From Anaerolineae bacterium (GTDB lineage Bacteria > Chloroflexota > Anaerolineae > Anaerolineales > Villigracilaceae): a stretch of 64,000 nucleotides of DNA. The notes under the pieces were generated by a model. The model saw only the letters and a program-made list of their open reading frames with translations. It did no database searches and was not told the DNA's origin. Location of the stretch: NCBI GenBank assembly GCA_003130845.1, contig QEXW01000136.1:1-64000 (forward strand), written 5' to 3'. Positions 52,727 to 61,380 of the stretch are shown here, piece by piece (the first letter of the stretch is position 1; each line of letters starts with the position of its first letter). The position numbers and the translations under genes are program-made.

Positions 52727-53248
52727 TCAAGACTTATGCTGATTTAATCTCAATGACATCAGAATTGCATCTTCACCATTCGAGTAGTAGCGCGGGCGGC
52801 GCCCATCTTCGATGAACCCAAAGGAACGATACAAATGCTGCGCTGGTTGGTTGCTGGCGCGCACTTCGAGCAGGATGCGCTTGAGGCCTAACAGAGCGGC
52901 TTGGTGGAGCGCGGTTTGCAGCAAGGCGCGCCCTACCCCTTGGCGCCAAAATTGGGGATGCACGGCTACGTTAGCAATTTCGCCTTCTCCGGCCACATCC
53001 CACAGTGTTAGTGAACCAATCACTGCCGGTGTGCCTGCTGGATAGGAGAGATTGCCAACCACTGATGGAAAAGGCGATACATACTCTAATGGTTGCTCGG
53101 TCAATCTCTCGCACACCCAGCACCAAGAAGTTGGCTTGCGTAGTTCAGCCGCATAAGCGGCTGGTGACCAGGGCAGTAATATACCGGCTAGGGTATCTAC
53201 CAAGACGACGGCTGGGATGTCATCGAGTTTCATTGGACGGATATTCAT
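52727..53248 (-). CDS. rimI: Ribosomal-protein alanine N-acetyltransferase (GNAT)
   Basis: 173 residues. GNAT fold with NVAVHPQFWRQGVGRALLQTAL (acetyl-CoA loop) and EVRASNQPAQHLYRSFGFIEDGRRPRYYSNGEDAILM, the typical RimI end. The N-terminal half has a longer loop than E. coli RimI. Linkage with tsaB and tsaE is conserved across bacteria and supports the assignment. Its ATG overlaps the tsaB stop by 4 nt. Confidence 0.88.
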   Translation of the reverse strand: MNIRPMKLDDIPAVVLVDTLAGILLPWSPAAYAAELRKPTSWCWVCERLTEQPLEYVSPFPSVVGNLSYPAGTPAVIGSLTLWDVAGEGEIANVAVHPQFWRQGVGRALLQTALHQAALLGLKRILLEVRASNQPAQHLYRSFGFIEDGRRPRYYSNGEDAILMSLRLNQHKS

Positions 53249-53904
53249 ATCGGTTCGCCAATGTGCAAGTAGAGAGGCGCTAGGCTGTGCAAAGGGTTGG
53301 TCTGTCCTGTTTGCAGGCGCTGCCAGGCGAGTTCGGCCAAAACCCCCGGTCGGCGGGTGGAAAGAGCCGGGGAGACCAATTGAATCAGCGGGTTGTTTTG
53401 CAGCAAAGAACGTTCGGCTATGGTCAAATCACCGGCGATGAGAGTTGGCTCTTTGATAGAGACGGATACTTCCTCTGCACTGCTAATGTATGGACTACCC
53501 ATCGCCCGCCAGCCGTTCCCCTCCGCTTGAAACCAACCCACAGCAAGTCGCCCTCGCCCGGCGGGCAGCAAGCAGGCTAAGGGGCGTTTGTCTAGTGCTA
53601 CCGGTGCAGCGATGACCTCTAGGGTTGAGATGCCGATTAGCGGCAGGGTACGGCTGATTGCTAGACCCTTTACAAACGATAATCCTACCCGCAAACTGGT
53701 GAAGGAGCCAGGACCCAGCGCAACCCCTAATCCGCTCAGGTCGGAGACTGTCAAGCCCGTTTGTTGGAACATTTTCTCCACCATCGGGGCAAGTTCAACG
53801 GTATGGCGAGACTGACTCACCCACAAGTGTTCAGCCAAAACGCGCGCGCCATCGTAGAGGGCAACGCCAATTTGCGGGGTGGAGGTATCAACGGCCAGCA
53901 ACAT
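53245..53904 (-). CDS. tsaB: tRNA threonylcarbamoyladenosine biosynthesis protein TsaB
   Basis: 219 residues from the ATG at 53904 ([16 protein letters not shown]), 66 nt inside the longest frame. ASKHA fold: [33 protein letters not shown]. It scaffolds the TsaD-TsaE complex that installs t6A37 on tRNAs decoding ANN codons. It overlaps tsaE by 17 nt and rimI by 4 nt. Confidence 0.93.
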   Translation of the reverse strand: MLLAVDTSTPQIGVALYDGARVLAEHLWVSQSRHTVELAPMVEKMFQQTGLTVSDLSGLGVALGPGSFTSLRVGLSFVKGLAISRTLPLIGISTLEVIAAPVALDKRPLACLLPAGRGRLAVGWFQAEGNGWRAMGSPYISSAEEVSVSIKEPTLIAGDLTIAERSLLQNNPLIQLVSPALSTRRPGVLAELAWQRLQTGQTNPLHSLAPLYLHIGEPI

Positions 53905-54379
53905 GGGGGGACGAGTGGTTCGCGAGCTGAAAATGGCGCAAGAGTTGCTGCGGCCGCTGGCCGGTAGCACGTAAAGTCAATTGACGACGGGTGTCATCAA
54001 GATAGCCAAGATGTATCCAGAGATGTTCGGCAGGCAAGACGGGTTGGATACGTTCCGGCCATTCAATCAGCAAAGGGCCTTGGGTAAGCATTGCATCCAG
54101 GTCGAGTTCTTCTGCTTCCGCAGGTGATTCGATGCGGTAGGTATCCAGGTGAAACAGGCGTTGTTCGTTGCTGTTACGATAGACGTTAATCAGGACAAAG
54201 GTCGGGCTGGAAACTTCATCGCGCGTACCCCAGCCAGCCGCCACACCTTGCACGAAGGTGGTTTTGCCTGCACCGAGGTCACCTTGTAGGCAGATGCAAT
54301 CACCAGGTTGCAGCAAGGCGCCAAGTGCTTGACCCAGTTGCCGAGTGTGTTCGGGAGATGTGCTGATGAGAGAAAGCAT
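53888..54379 (-). CDS. tsaE: tRNA threonylcarbamoyladenosine biosynthesis ATPase TsaE
   Basis: 163 residues. P-loop [21 protein letters not shown], and [19 protein letters not shown]. It hydrolyses ATP to reset the TsaBD complex in t6A synthesis. The ATG has TATAAT 8 nt upstream and no Shine-Dalgarno sequence, so the operon mRNA appears to start leaderless. Confidence 0.94.
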   Translation of the reverse strand: MLSLISTSPEHTRQLGQALGALLQPGDCICLQGDLGAGKTTFVQGVAAGWGTRDEVSSPTFVLINVYRNSNEQRLFHLDTYRIESPAEAEELDLDAMLTQGPLLIEWPERIQPVLPAEHLWIHLGYLDDTRRQLTLRATGQRPQQLLRHFQLANHSSPHVAGR

Positions 54380-54387
54380 ATAATGAG

Positions 54388-54393
54388 ATTATA
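54388..54393 (-). promoter_or_regulatory. -10 box of a leaderless promoter for tsaE-tsaB-rimI-udg
   Basis: TATAAT, CTCATTAT, ATG on the minus strand (8-nt gap). It lies in the 83-bp region shared with the divergent MttB-like gene. Confidence 0.6.
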
Positions 54394-54462
54394 CCGTTAG
54401 GCGAGGGTTTTCTGAAAGTTGCTTTAAGGGAGTAGAATGTGGAAAAAACCACAGGAGCCAAG

Positions 54463-55887
54463 ATGTCCCCCAAGCATGTTCGCCCACAATTGTCGTTACT
54501 TTCCGAAGAGCAAATCGTTCAGGTGCATGAATATGCGCTTAAGATTCTTGCCACAACTGGGGTACGTGTGGATTCCGAGCCGGTGCGCAAGCAGATAGAA
54601 CAGCGATTGGGGGCGGCCTGCGTGGATGGTGCGCGTGTGCGCTTGCCGGCCGAGGTGGTGGAGTGGGCGATTCGAGCGGCACCGTCCAAAATTGATGTGT
54701 ATGACCGCGTCGGGCATCACGCTTTTCAATTGGGGGATGAACGCACCCATTTTGGCGTGGGCGTAACGGCGCTCTATTACCAAGACCCGCAAACCGACCA
54801 CCTGCGGCCTTTTTCGCGTACCAACATGCGCGATATGGTGCGGCTGGGGGCATCCCTGCCACACTACCAGGTGATTTCGACCGTTGGAATTGTCCAGGAT
54901 GTCCCGCCGGCCCTTTCAGATTTATACGGCAGCCTAGAGATGCTTGCGAATACCACCCGGCCATTGGTGCTGCTGATTTCGCAGGAGGAGAATTTCGCCC
55001 CGGTGCTGGATATGTTTGAGCAACTGGTCGGCGATTTGGGGGAAAAACCTTTCGTCATCCCGTATTTTAACCCGGTCTCACCCTTGGTGATGAACACCGG
55101 CACCATCGAAAAAATGCAAATTGCCGTTCAACGTGGCTTACCGGTGATTGTGTCCAGTTACAGTATGGCAGGGGCTTCTACACCTATCACCCCGGCCGGC
55201 ACGCTGGTGCTCCTGCTGGCTGAATTGCTCGCCGGGCTGGTCATCAGTCAGGTTTTCAAAGAGGGGGCGCCGGTCATTTTGGGCATCTTGCCTGCTTATT
55301 TTGATATGAAAACAATGGTCAATTTCTACGACCCGCAGAGTTTCTTGCTGAACCTGGCCTGCGCCGAGATGATGGCGCATTACAATTTGCCGCACTGTGG
55401 CACTTCGGGCAGTGGTACGGGGTGGGGTATGGATTTGCTGGCTGCTGACACCTATTGGATGAATATGTTGACGTATGCTTTGAAACGGGGCGGGCTGGCG
55501 CCTTTTGTGGGAGATACGCTCACTTCAAAAGCCATTTCGCCCAAAACGCTGGTTTACATTCACGAAGTGATTGACCAAGCCTTGCGCTTTGCGGATGGTT
55601 TTCCGTTGGACGATACAACCGTTGTGTTGGATGAAATTGCAAATGTTGGGCCGGGCGGCAGCTTTTTGGGTGCGCTTTCTACGCGTCGCGGGTTTCGCGA
55701 TGGATATTACCCCAGCCCAATTTTCCCGCGCCTGAGCTTGGAAAAATGGCAGGCTGCCGGGGAGCCAACCGCTGAGAGCATCTTGCGCGAGACCACCCTC
55801 CGCTTGCTTTCTACTGCATCGGCGCCACAGGACTATGCTGAAGTGTGCGCCAAGGGGGAGGAATTCATTGCACGCCTAAAACGTTAA
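54463..55887 (+). CDS. MttB-family methyltransferase without pyrrolysine
   Basis: 474 residues from the ATG at 54463 (AGGAG 5 nt upstream); a GTG at 54439 has no such support. The trimethylamine-methyltransferase superfamily TIM barrel is recognisable: HVRPQLSLLSEEQIVQVHEYALKILATTGVRV, THFGVGVTALYYQD, PLVMNTGTIEKM. The frame has no internal TAG, so it is a non-pyrrolysine homologue, like the glycine-betaine methyltransferase MtgB and relatives. Likely demethylates a quaternary amine onto a corrinoid protein; no corrinoid or MtaA/MtvA-type gene is adjacent, so the substrate is open. Confidence 0.88.
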   Translation: MSPKHVRPQLSLLSEEQIVQVHEYALKILATTGVRVDSEPVRKQIEQRLGAACVDGARVRLPAEVVEWAIRAAPSKIDVYDRVGHHAFQLGDERTHFGVGVTALYYQDPQTDHLRPFSRTNMRDMVRLGASLPHYQVISTVGIVQDVPPALSDLYGSLEMLANTTRPLVLLISQEENFAPVLDMFEQLVGDLGEKPFVIPYFNPVSPLVMNTGTIEKMQIAVQRGLPVIVSSYSMAGASTPITPAGTLVLLLAELLAGLVISQVFKEGAPVILGILPAYFDMKTMVNFYDPQSFLLNLACAEMMAHYNLPHCGTSGSGTGWGMDLLAADTYWMNMLTYALKRGGLAPFVGDTLTSKAISPKTLVYIHEVIDQALRFADGFPLDDTTVVLDEIANVGPGGSFLGALSTRRGFRDGYYPSPIFPRLSLEKWQAAGEPTAESILRETTLRLLSTASAPQDYAEVCAKGEEFIARLKR

Positions 55888-55906
55888 TCTTGGCTGAATA
55901 TGCATA

Positions 55907-55928
55907 GCGACCGTCATTTGACGGTCGC
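55907..55928 (+). terminator. Terminator after the MttB-like gene
   Basis: GCGACCGTCA pairs with TGACGGTCGC with a 2-nt centre, followed by TTGTGTTTG. It lies between convergent genes and the U-tract is modest. Confidence 0.75.
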
Positions 55929-55962
55929 TTGTGTTTGAAAGCCGAGAGAGCCGTAATAAAAA

Positions 55963-56337
55963 TCAGCCAACGAGTTTGACCAAGTCTTCCGCAGCGCGGC
56001 GCATTTCGAGGAAAACCAGCCCTAATTTGCCTTCTTGGCGCGCCAAGGCCGTCAACACGGCTTCGTCACCAATCGAAATGAGCACGATGAACCCGTTATT
56101 GCCTTTGATGTAGACTTGTTCGAGCTGACCGCGTCCGAGTTCTTGGGCGATGCGCTCACCCAGCGAGAGCATCGCGGCGGACATGGCCGAAACACGGTCT
56201 TCTTCTGCGCCCTGTTGCAGTGCGGAGGCCATAATCAGGCCATCTACGGAAACAACAGCAGAGGCTTCGATATCGGGAGCGGCGGCCTGCATTGCGCGCA
56301 AGCGTTCGACCATTAACTGGCTGCGGTTTTTGCTCAT
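55963..56337 (-). CDS. Roadblock/LC7 domain protein
   Basis: 124 residues, a single domain: VERLRAMQAAAPDIEASAVVSVDGLIMASAL, then GNNGFIVLISIGDEAVLTALA. Relatives such as MglB act on small Ras-like GTPases that control polarity or motility. No GTPase gene is next to it. GGAGAATG precedes the ATG and a TATAAT lies about 38 nt further up on the minus strand, so it is a monocistronic unit. Confidence 0.85.
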   Translation of the reverse strand: MSKNRSQLMVERLRAMQAAAPDIEASAVVSVDGLIMASALQQGAEEDRVSAMSAAMLSLGERIAQELGRGQLEQVYIKGNNGFIVLISIGDEAVLTALARQEGKLGLVFLEMRRAAEDLVKLVG

Positions 56338-56443
56338 GGGGCATTCTCCGGGCGTAAAATTCTGTGAGAGTTTACCATGAAATTATAAGATAAAGCGGAG
56401 TTTTTTGCACAGACTTTGCGCAATTGTGAGCACAAGCTAGGGG

Positions 56444-56722
56444 CTATTTGAATCTGGCTTCAAGATAATGGTTGATTCGATAAATAAGAAAGCCATTGAC
56501 CAGCAAGGTGACTACACAACCAGGCAGCGAAAGCAGTAACAAAATCCGGCGAGAAACGTAGCGCAAGGTTTCGTCTTGTATGGCGTCATATAACCAGAAG
56601 GCTGAGGAGAGAGTGAGAAGCAGGCACAACGCCAGAATCGGCAGAGAAATTGCGACTGTGACAGCATAAACGAGTACCGACCGACCAGTTTGGTGTGCAA
56701 AGTCGGCGATTGTTTTCTTCAT
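56444..56722 (-). CDS. Small membrane protein, function unknown
   Basis: 92 residues with two hydrophobic helices (VLVYAVTVAISLPILALCLLLTLSSAF and ILLLLSLPGCVVTLLVNGFLIY) joined by a charged loop (DAIQDETLRYVSRR). No family recognised. It starts 5 nt after the guaB stop codon, so it is likely co-transcribed with guaB, although a functional link is not evident. Confidence 0.65.
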   Translation of the reverse strand: MKKTIADFAHQTGRSVLVYAVTVAISLPILALCLLLTLSSAFWLYDAIQDETLRYVSRRILLLLSLPGCVVTLLVNGFLIYRINHYLEARFK

Positions 56723-56727
56723 AATTT

Positions 56728-58209
56728 TTAGCGCGGAATTTGATAGTTGGGCGCTTCTTTCGTAATGATGACATCATGGGGGTGGCTTTCGATCAGCCCG
56801 GCATGGGTAATTTTCACCAAGCGGGTGTTGTTACGCAAGTCATCCAACGATTTTGCACCTGCGTACCCCATGCCAGAGCGCAAGCCGCCCACCAGCTGGT
56901 AGACAAAATCGCGCAACAGGCCTTTGTATGGCACGCGCCCTTCGATGCCCTCTGGCACGAGTTTGCCGAGTGTTCCTTGGCCTGTGCCATAACGGTCCTT
57001 GCCATACCCTTGTAATGCGCCCATGGAACCCATGCCCCGATATTCCTTGAAACGACGGCCTTCAAAGATAATCGTATCGCCGGGAGATTCCTCTAATCCG
57101 GCCAGCAATGAGCCGAGCATGACCGTATCGGCCCCGGCCACAATGGCCTTGACAATATCGCCAGAATACTTAATGCCGCCATCGGCAATAATGGGAGTGT
57201 TGGTTTTGCGGGCTTCTTGGGCGCAAATATAAATGGCCGATAACTGTGGCATGCCGGCCCCGGCGACTACGCGGGTCGTACAGATGGAACCCGCTCCTAC
57301 GCCGACTTTGACCGCATCGGCCCCGGCTTCGATCAGCGCGCGCGTCCCTTCGGCAGTCACTACGTTGCCTGCAATGATAGGTAGTTGTGGAAAAGCGGCT
57401 CGTACACGCCGAATGGCCGTCAGCACGCCTTTCGAGTGTCCATGCGCTGTATCAATTGCGATTACATCTACCCCGGCATCGTACAGCTTACCAACCCGTG
57501 TTTCTAAATCTGCCCCTACGCCGACTGCAGCGCCCACCCGCAGCCGTCCGCGTTCATCAAGAGCAGCGTTCGGATGTTCAATTTCGGTCAGGATATCTTT
57601 GACGGTCAGCAAACCTTTTAGGTATCCGGCATCATCTACGAGTAATAGTTTCTCAATGCGGTGTTTTTGTAACAGAACTTTGGCCTCGGCGTTGGAAATG
57701 CCAACCGGAGCCGTCACCAGCCGTTCGCGGGGCGTCATAAACTCGCGAATGGGGCGCGCAAAGTCCGCCGGTTCCACAAACCGAATGTCGCGGTTGGTCA
57801 AAATGCCGGTCAGTTGTCCATCGTGCGTGACGATGGGGACGCCGCTGATTTTATAGCGCGCCATGATGTTTTCAGCATCTTGCAAAGTGGCATCCGGTGG
57901 CAGTGTGACGGGGTCTGAAATCATGCCGGCTTGCGAACGTTTAACCTTATCCACTTCCGCCGCCTGTTCATCGGGCGAGAGGTTACGATGAATGATGCCT
58001 AGTCCTCCTTCACGTGCCAGGGCAATCGCCAGGCGCGCTTCGGTTACCGTGTCCATTGCGGCTGAGAGGAGCGGAATGTTAAGATGGATGTCACGAGTCA
58101 AGCGGGCACGCACATCTACGTCAGCCGGGAGGGTTTCAGTGTAACCAGGGACGACCAGCACATCATCAAAGGTCAGTGCTTCGGAAGCGTGAAAAAGTTC
58201 TTCGTTCAT
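56728..58209 (-). CDS. guaB: Inosine-5'-monophosphate dehydrogenase
   Basis: 493 residues from the ATG at 58209 (GGAGAAAA upstream; the longer frame to 58281 is rejected). [18 protein letters not shown], two CBS domains (about 97-215), catalytic Cys in [15 protein letters not shown], the IMP loop [24 protein letters not shown], and the flap [11 protein letters not shown]. It oxidises IMP to XMP with NAD, the first committed step to GMP. Divergent from the IMP cyclohydrolase gene. Confidence 0.95.
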   Translation of the reverse strand: MNEELFHASEALTFDDVLVVPGYTETLPADVDVRARLTRDIHLNIPLLSAAMDTVTEARLAIALAREGGLGIIHRNLSPDEQAAEVDKVKRSQAGMISDPVTLPPDATLQDAENIMARYKISGVPIVTHDGQLTGILTNRDIRFVEPADFARPIREFMTPRERLVTAPVGISNAEAKVLLQKHRIEKLLLVDDAGYLKGLLTVKDILTEIEHPNAALDERGRLRVGAAVGVGADLETRVGKLYDAGVDVIAIDTAHGHSKGVLTAIRRVRAAFPQLPIIAGNVVTAEGTRALIEAGADAVKVGVGAGSICTTRVVAGAGMPQLSAIYICAQEARKTNTPIIADGGIKYSGDIVKAIVAGADTVMLGSLLAGLEESPGDTIIFEGRRFKEYRGMGSMGALQGYGKDRYGTGQGTLGKLVPEGIEGRVPYKGLLRDFVYQLVGGLRSGMGYAGAKSLDDLRNNTRLVKITHAGLIESHPHDVIITKEAPNYQIPR

Positions 58210-58384
58210 TTTTCTCCAAGGTACGTGTGAATTCAAAATAGCTGATGAGGCGCTAGCAAGCAGAACGCCGGGTGTTAGCAAGGCCAGAATACATTTAGAA
58301 TTATACTGTATCCCCTTGCTGGTCTATACCGGTTGAATGGTATCAGGTAAACTTGCTGGAAGAATTCTGATAAGGAGTCATTAG

Positions 58385-58966
58385 ATGCCAATTGCCATTC
58401 TTTCTGTTCATGACAAAACCGGCCTGGTGGACTTTGCGCAGGGCCTGACTCATCTTGGCTGGACTTTGCTTGCTTCGGGTGGAACAGCCCGTTTGCTGCG
58501 TGAAAACGGTCTGCCTGTCACCGAAGTGGCCGATTACACCGGTTCGCCCGAAATTTTGGGTGGGCGGGTTAAGACCTTGCACCCGGCTATTCATGGTGGC
58601 TTGCTGGCGCGCCCAACGCTGGCCGACCGCCAGGAATTGCTGACTTTAGGCTGGGATTTCATTGACTTAGTGGCGGTCAATTTGTATCCTTTTGAGGCGA
58701 CGATTGCCAAGCCACAAGTCTCTTACGAGGAAGTGATTGAGAATATTGATATTGGCGGAGTGACGTTGATTCGCGCTGCCGCTAAAAATCATGCTCGCGT
58801 GACGCTGGTTTGTGACCCGGCCGATTACGGAGCAGTTTTGCAGGCGCTTGAGCGCGGAGAAGTGCCGGTTGAAATGCGTAAAAATTTAGCGGTCAAAGGT
58901 TTTGACACGACGGCGCATTATGATAGAGCCATTGCCGATTATTTGGCACAGCGCCAATGGCCGTGA
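58385..58966 (+). CDS. IMP cyclohydrolase, single-domain PurH homologue
   Basis: 193 residues, covering only the N-terminal MGS-like IMP cyclohydrolase domain of PurH (full PurH is about 510). It shows [58 protein letters not shown] and [16 protein letters not shown]. The domain closes with a stop codon after the helix in [14 protein letters not shown]. No AICAR transformylase domain follows in any frame, so this is a stand-alone enzyme and not a frameshift. It closes FAICAR to IMP. AAGGAGT precedes the ATG. Confidence 0.88.
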   Translation: MPIAILSVHDKTGLVDFAQGLTHLGWTLLASGGTARLLRENGLPVTEVADYTGSPEILGGRVKTLHPAIHGGLLARPTLADRQELLTLGWDFIDLVAVNLYPFEATIAKPQVSYEEVIENIDIGGVTLIRAAAKNHARVTLVCDPADYGAVLQALERGEVPVEMRKNLAVKGFDTTAHYDRAIADYLAQRQWP

Positions 58967-59000
58967 CCTCAAAAAACTTCCATTTTAAGGTCTTGTATAG

Positions 59001-59155
59001 TATAATCTTGCGCCGCAGGCTAGCCCCGCTCGATTGCCGTCTTGGTGGTCAAAAGGAGTTGTCCGAAAGCTTGATGCGCAGTGATGTTGATGGTTGTTAT
59101 CGTTTCTGATGGCAATAGCGTTCGGCTGAGTCTGCAATCAGCCGAATTTATTTTT
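59001..59155 (+). promoter_or_regulatory. rpsU-infA leader with -10 box and internal terminator-like hairpin
   Basis: TATAAT at 59001-59006 is followed by a leader of about 180 nt. At 59121-59146, TTCGGCTGA pairs with TCAGCCGAA around 8 nt, followed by TTTATTTTTCT, an intrinsic-terminator look. The rpsU Shine-Dalgarno GGGAGGTGAG follows. The segment may attenuate rpsU or release a small RNA. No reading frame of note lies in it, and no known RNA family was recognised. Confidence 0.55.
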
Positions 59156-59189
59156 CTCTATCCCTTCAAAGAAGGGAGGTGAGTAAAGC

Positions 59190-59387
59190 ATGACGATTGT
59201 GGTATTGCGAAACAATGAAACCCAGGACCAACTGCTCAAACGCTTTCGCAAGAAGGTCGTGAAGAGTGGCGTCCTTAGCACTGTGCGCCGCAAACGCTGG
59301 TTTGTTTCCAAGAGCGAACAGCGCCGCATGGATGAGAAGAAAGCCGCCCGCCGTCTCAAGCGGCGCCAGGTGAAGCTGACCGAATAA
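59190..59387 (+). CDS. rpsU: 30S ribosomal protein bS21
   Basis: 65 residues, very basic: the N-terminal strand TIVVLRNNETQDQLLKRFRKKV, then KRWFVSKSEQRRMDEKKAARRLKRRQ. bS21 sits on the small-subunit platform near the anti-Shine-Dalgarno region and assists initiation. GGGAGGTGAG lies before the ATG. It is co-transcribed with infA, 18 nt downstream. Confidence 0.93.
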   Translation: MTIVVLRNNETQDQLLKRFRKKVVKSGVLSTVRRKRWFVSKSEQRRMDEKKAARRLKRRQVKLTE

Positions 59388-59405
59388 AGCGAACCGGAGG
59401 TGTGT

Positions 59406-59651
59406 ATGGCGAAAGACGATGACAAACTTATGGTAGAAGGAACGGTGGTCGAAGCCCTGCCCGGCACGCAGTTTCGTGTTCGACTAGATAACGGACATGA
59501 AATTTTGGCGTATCTTTCAGGCAAAATGCGCAAGTTTTACATTCGTATTTTGCTGGGTGACCGCGTAAAGGTAGAAATGTCCCCTTATGACCTGACGCGC
59601 GGGCGCATTACGTTCCGTCAACGTAAGTCATCCTCCCCCTTTGAAGAATAA
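59406..59651 (+). CDS. infA: Translation initiation factor IF-1
   Basis: 81 residues from the ATG at 59406 (GGAGGTGT upstream). S1-like OB fold: [58 protein letters not shown]. The C-terminal tail ([10 protein letters not shown]) is slightly longer than usual. It binds the A site of the 30S subunit during initiation. The unit ends at a strong terminator. Confidence 0.95.
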   Translation: MAKDDDKLMVEGTVVEALPGTQFRVRLDNGHEILAYLSGKMRKFYIRILLGDRVKVEMSPYDLTRGRITFRQRKSSSPFEE

Positions 59652-59679
59652 GCCATACACGTCATTATCCGTTACTACG

Positions 59680-59712
59680 AACAGGATACCCGAGCGGGTG
59701 TCCTGTTTTTTG
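59680..59712 (+). terminator. Terminator of rpsU-infA
   Basis: AACAGGATACCCG/CGGGTGTCCTGT stem (about 12 bp) followed by TTTTTTG. Confidence 0.92.
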
Positions 59713-59725
59713 TTGGGGGCTAATC

Positions 59726-60424
59726 CTACTGGCAGAATTTCGCCAGTCCTTGGCGGTCTAAAATCACCAGTTTACCAGCGGGGTTTATGCTAATCAGTCC
59801 CATTTCGCGGAACGAAACCATGGCCTGGTTGACGCTTTTGCGTGAAGCACCGACCAAGTCGGCGATGTCACTCTGGGTGAGGATAATTGGAATGACGATG
59901 GGCAATCCGGCCTGTGCTGAGCCGTAGCGGTCGGCGAAGGCGAGCAGTTGACGTGCCACTCGCCCTTTGATGTCCAGGGTCGCTAGGGATTGAATGAGTT
60001 CGTTGTTCATGCGCAGGCGTGCACCCATAATTTGCACCAGGTTGCGCGCAACGCGAGGGAATTCATCTAACATTTGATGGAAGGCGGCTTTGTCCATCCA
60101 TAACATGAGCGAGTCTTCGAGCGTGATGGCACTGGCAGAGTGACCGGCGCTATCGAGCAGGCTAATTTCCCCCAAGGTGTCACCGGCGCCGATGATGGAG
60201 AGAACGACCGGTTGTTTGTCGAGCTGGTCAATATAAATTTTAACTGTGCCAGAGAGGATAATGTAAACTGCTTCGCCAACTTGGTCGGCAACGAGAACAT
60301 TGGTGCCGGCCGGAAACAGCCGACGATGTGCGCGGCGGGCAATCCACTCCAGTTCTGCCTGGTTCAGTCCCCGAAAGAGTGGAATGGAGGTGAGAATATT
60401 TTGCGTGTCGTACAAGTCTGGCAT
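59726..60424 (-). CDS. Crp/Fnr-family regulator, paralogue 1
   Basis: 232 residues. N-terminal cyclic-nucleotide-binding-like barrel (AGTNVLVADQVGEAVYIILSGTVKIYI, GDTLGEISLLDSAGHSASAITLEDS), a dimer helix, and a C-terminal winged helix (LTQSDIADLVGASRKSVNQAMVSFREMGLI). No Fnr-type cysteine cluster is evident, so it is Crp-like; the effector is unknown. Very similar along its length to the gene at 60642. GAGGTAGAA precedes the ATG. Confidence 0.9.
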   Translation of the reverse strand: MPDLYDTQNILTSIPLFRGLNQAELEWIARRAHRRLFPAGTNVLVADQVGEAVYIILSGTVKIYIDQLDKQPVVLSIIGAGDTLGEISLLDSAGHSASAITLEDSLMLWMDKAAFHQMLDEFPRVARNLVQIMGARLRMNNELIQSLATLDIKGRVARQLLAFADRYGSAQAGLPIVIPIILTQSDIADLVGASRKSVNQAMVSFREMGLISINPAGKLVILDRQGLAKFCQ

Positions 60425-60490
60425 ATCTGGATTCTACCTCGAACATGTTGATAGCATAAAAATAACAATTGGAAGGTACATAAGCAAAAT

Positions 60491-60522
60491 CGCAGGGTCG
60501 AAAAATGCTCTCCGACCCTGCG
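60491..60522 (-). terminator. Terminator of the second Crp/Fnr gene
   Basis: CGCAGGGTCG pairs perfectly with CGACCCTGCG around 12 nt. On the minus strand the stem is followed by ATTTTGC. It separates the two paralogue transcription units. Confidence 0.8.
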
Positions 60523-60622
60523 ATGATAGCAGTCTTAATCCCCCGCTCCCCCTATGCAGTTCTTACACAATTCTTATTATTCTCAATTTTGATTTTTTTA
60601 CAAGGAAGTGTGTAACAGGTTC

Positions 60623-60642
60623 GGTGAGAAATTTTTCTCACC
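60623..60642. promoter_or_regulatory. Near-perfect palindrome between Crp/Fnr paralogues
   Basis: GGTGAGAAATTTTTCTCACC: 9-bp arms, 2-nt centre, overlapping the stop codon of paralogue 2 and about 200 bp upstream of paralogue 1. The 13-mer GAAATTTTTCTCA inside it recurs at 62504-62516 in the MBL/YHS intergenic region. A candidate binding site for one of the paralogues. Confidence 0.5.
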
Positions 60643-61355
60643 TAGCGGCAGTAATTCATCAATCCGGCGCGGTTGAGGACAATGATGCGACCGGAGGCGT
60701 TGCTTGAAATCAGTTCTTGTTCGCGAAAGGCGACCATCACCTGATTCACACGGCGGCGCGAGGCGCCGACCAGGTCAGCGATGTCGCTTTGGGTCAGGTG
60801 AATCGGTATGAGCACCGATTCGCCTTCGTTGCGGCCATATTTATCGGCAAAGGCCAGCAGTTGCCGGGCTACGCGCCCGTTGACATCCATGGTCGCCAGC
60901 GCCTGAATCAGTTCATTGGCTAACCGCACGCGCGCTGAAAGAATCCGCACCAGGTTTTGGGCTAGGCTGGGGAATTGTTGCAGGGCTTGCTGAAAGGCCA
61001 ATTTATCCATCCACAGCAGCAGGCTATCTTCCAGGGTAATGGCACTGGCAGAGCGCCCGGCGCTATCAATCAGGCTCATTTCACCCAGGGTGTCACCTGT
61101 GCCTAAAATGGCCAGCACCACATCTCTTCCGTCTGGCTGTTCGACATGGATTTTGACCGTGCCATGCAGGATGATATAGACGGCTTCCCCAGGTTGTTGC
61201 GCCGTGAGAATGTTTGTCCCTGCAGGAAATACCCGACGATGGGCCCGCATACTCAGCCAGTTTAAGTCGCTCTGGCTCAAGCCCTCGAAGATGGGAATGC
61301 CTTCTAGCAGGCTGCGAGTACTATCGGCGGTTGAGGGAAACATAGATAAGGTCAT
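60642..61355 (-). CDS. Crp/Fnr-family regulator, paralogue 2
   Basis: 237 residues from the ATG at 61355 (AAAAGGAT upstream); a 60-residue upstream extension to 61535 overlaps the MBL gene and is rejected. Same build as its neighbour: AGTNILTAQQPGEAVYIILHGTVKIHV, GDTLGEMSLIDSAGRSASAITLEDS, and the HTH LTQSDIADLVGASRRRVNQVMVAFREQEL. The recognition helices differ only slightly (SRKSVNQAM against SRRRVNQVM), so the two could share or compete for sites. It follows the MBL gene by 25 nt, probably one operon. Confidence 0.9.
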   Translation of the reverse strand: MTLSMFPSTADSTRSLLEGIPIFEGLSQSDLNWLSMRAHRRVFPAGTNILTAQQPGEAVYIILHGTVKIHVEQPDGRDVVLAILGTGDTLGEMSLIDSAGRSASAITLEDSLLLWMDKLAFQQALQQFPSLAQNLVRILSARVRLANELIQALATMDVNGRVARQLLAFADKYGRNEGESVLIPIHLTQSDIADLVGASRRRVNQVMVAFREQELISSNASGRIIVLNRAGLMNYCR

Positions 61356-61380
61356 TTTACATCCTTTTGAACAATCTGTA

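Noticed and set aside
54463-55887. Pyrrolysine-encoding mttB
   Set aside because: The frame has no internal TAG, and the full barrel is read without interruption.
58967-59189. SRP RNA, 6S RNA or a tRNA in the rpsU leader
   Set aside because: The conserved SRP helix 8 sequence, a 6S-type bubble and a cloverleaf are all missing. Only one clear hairpin is visible.
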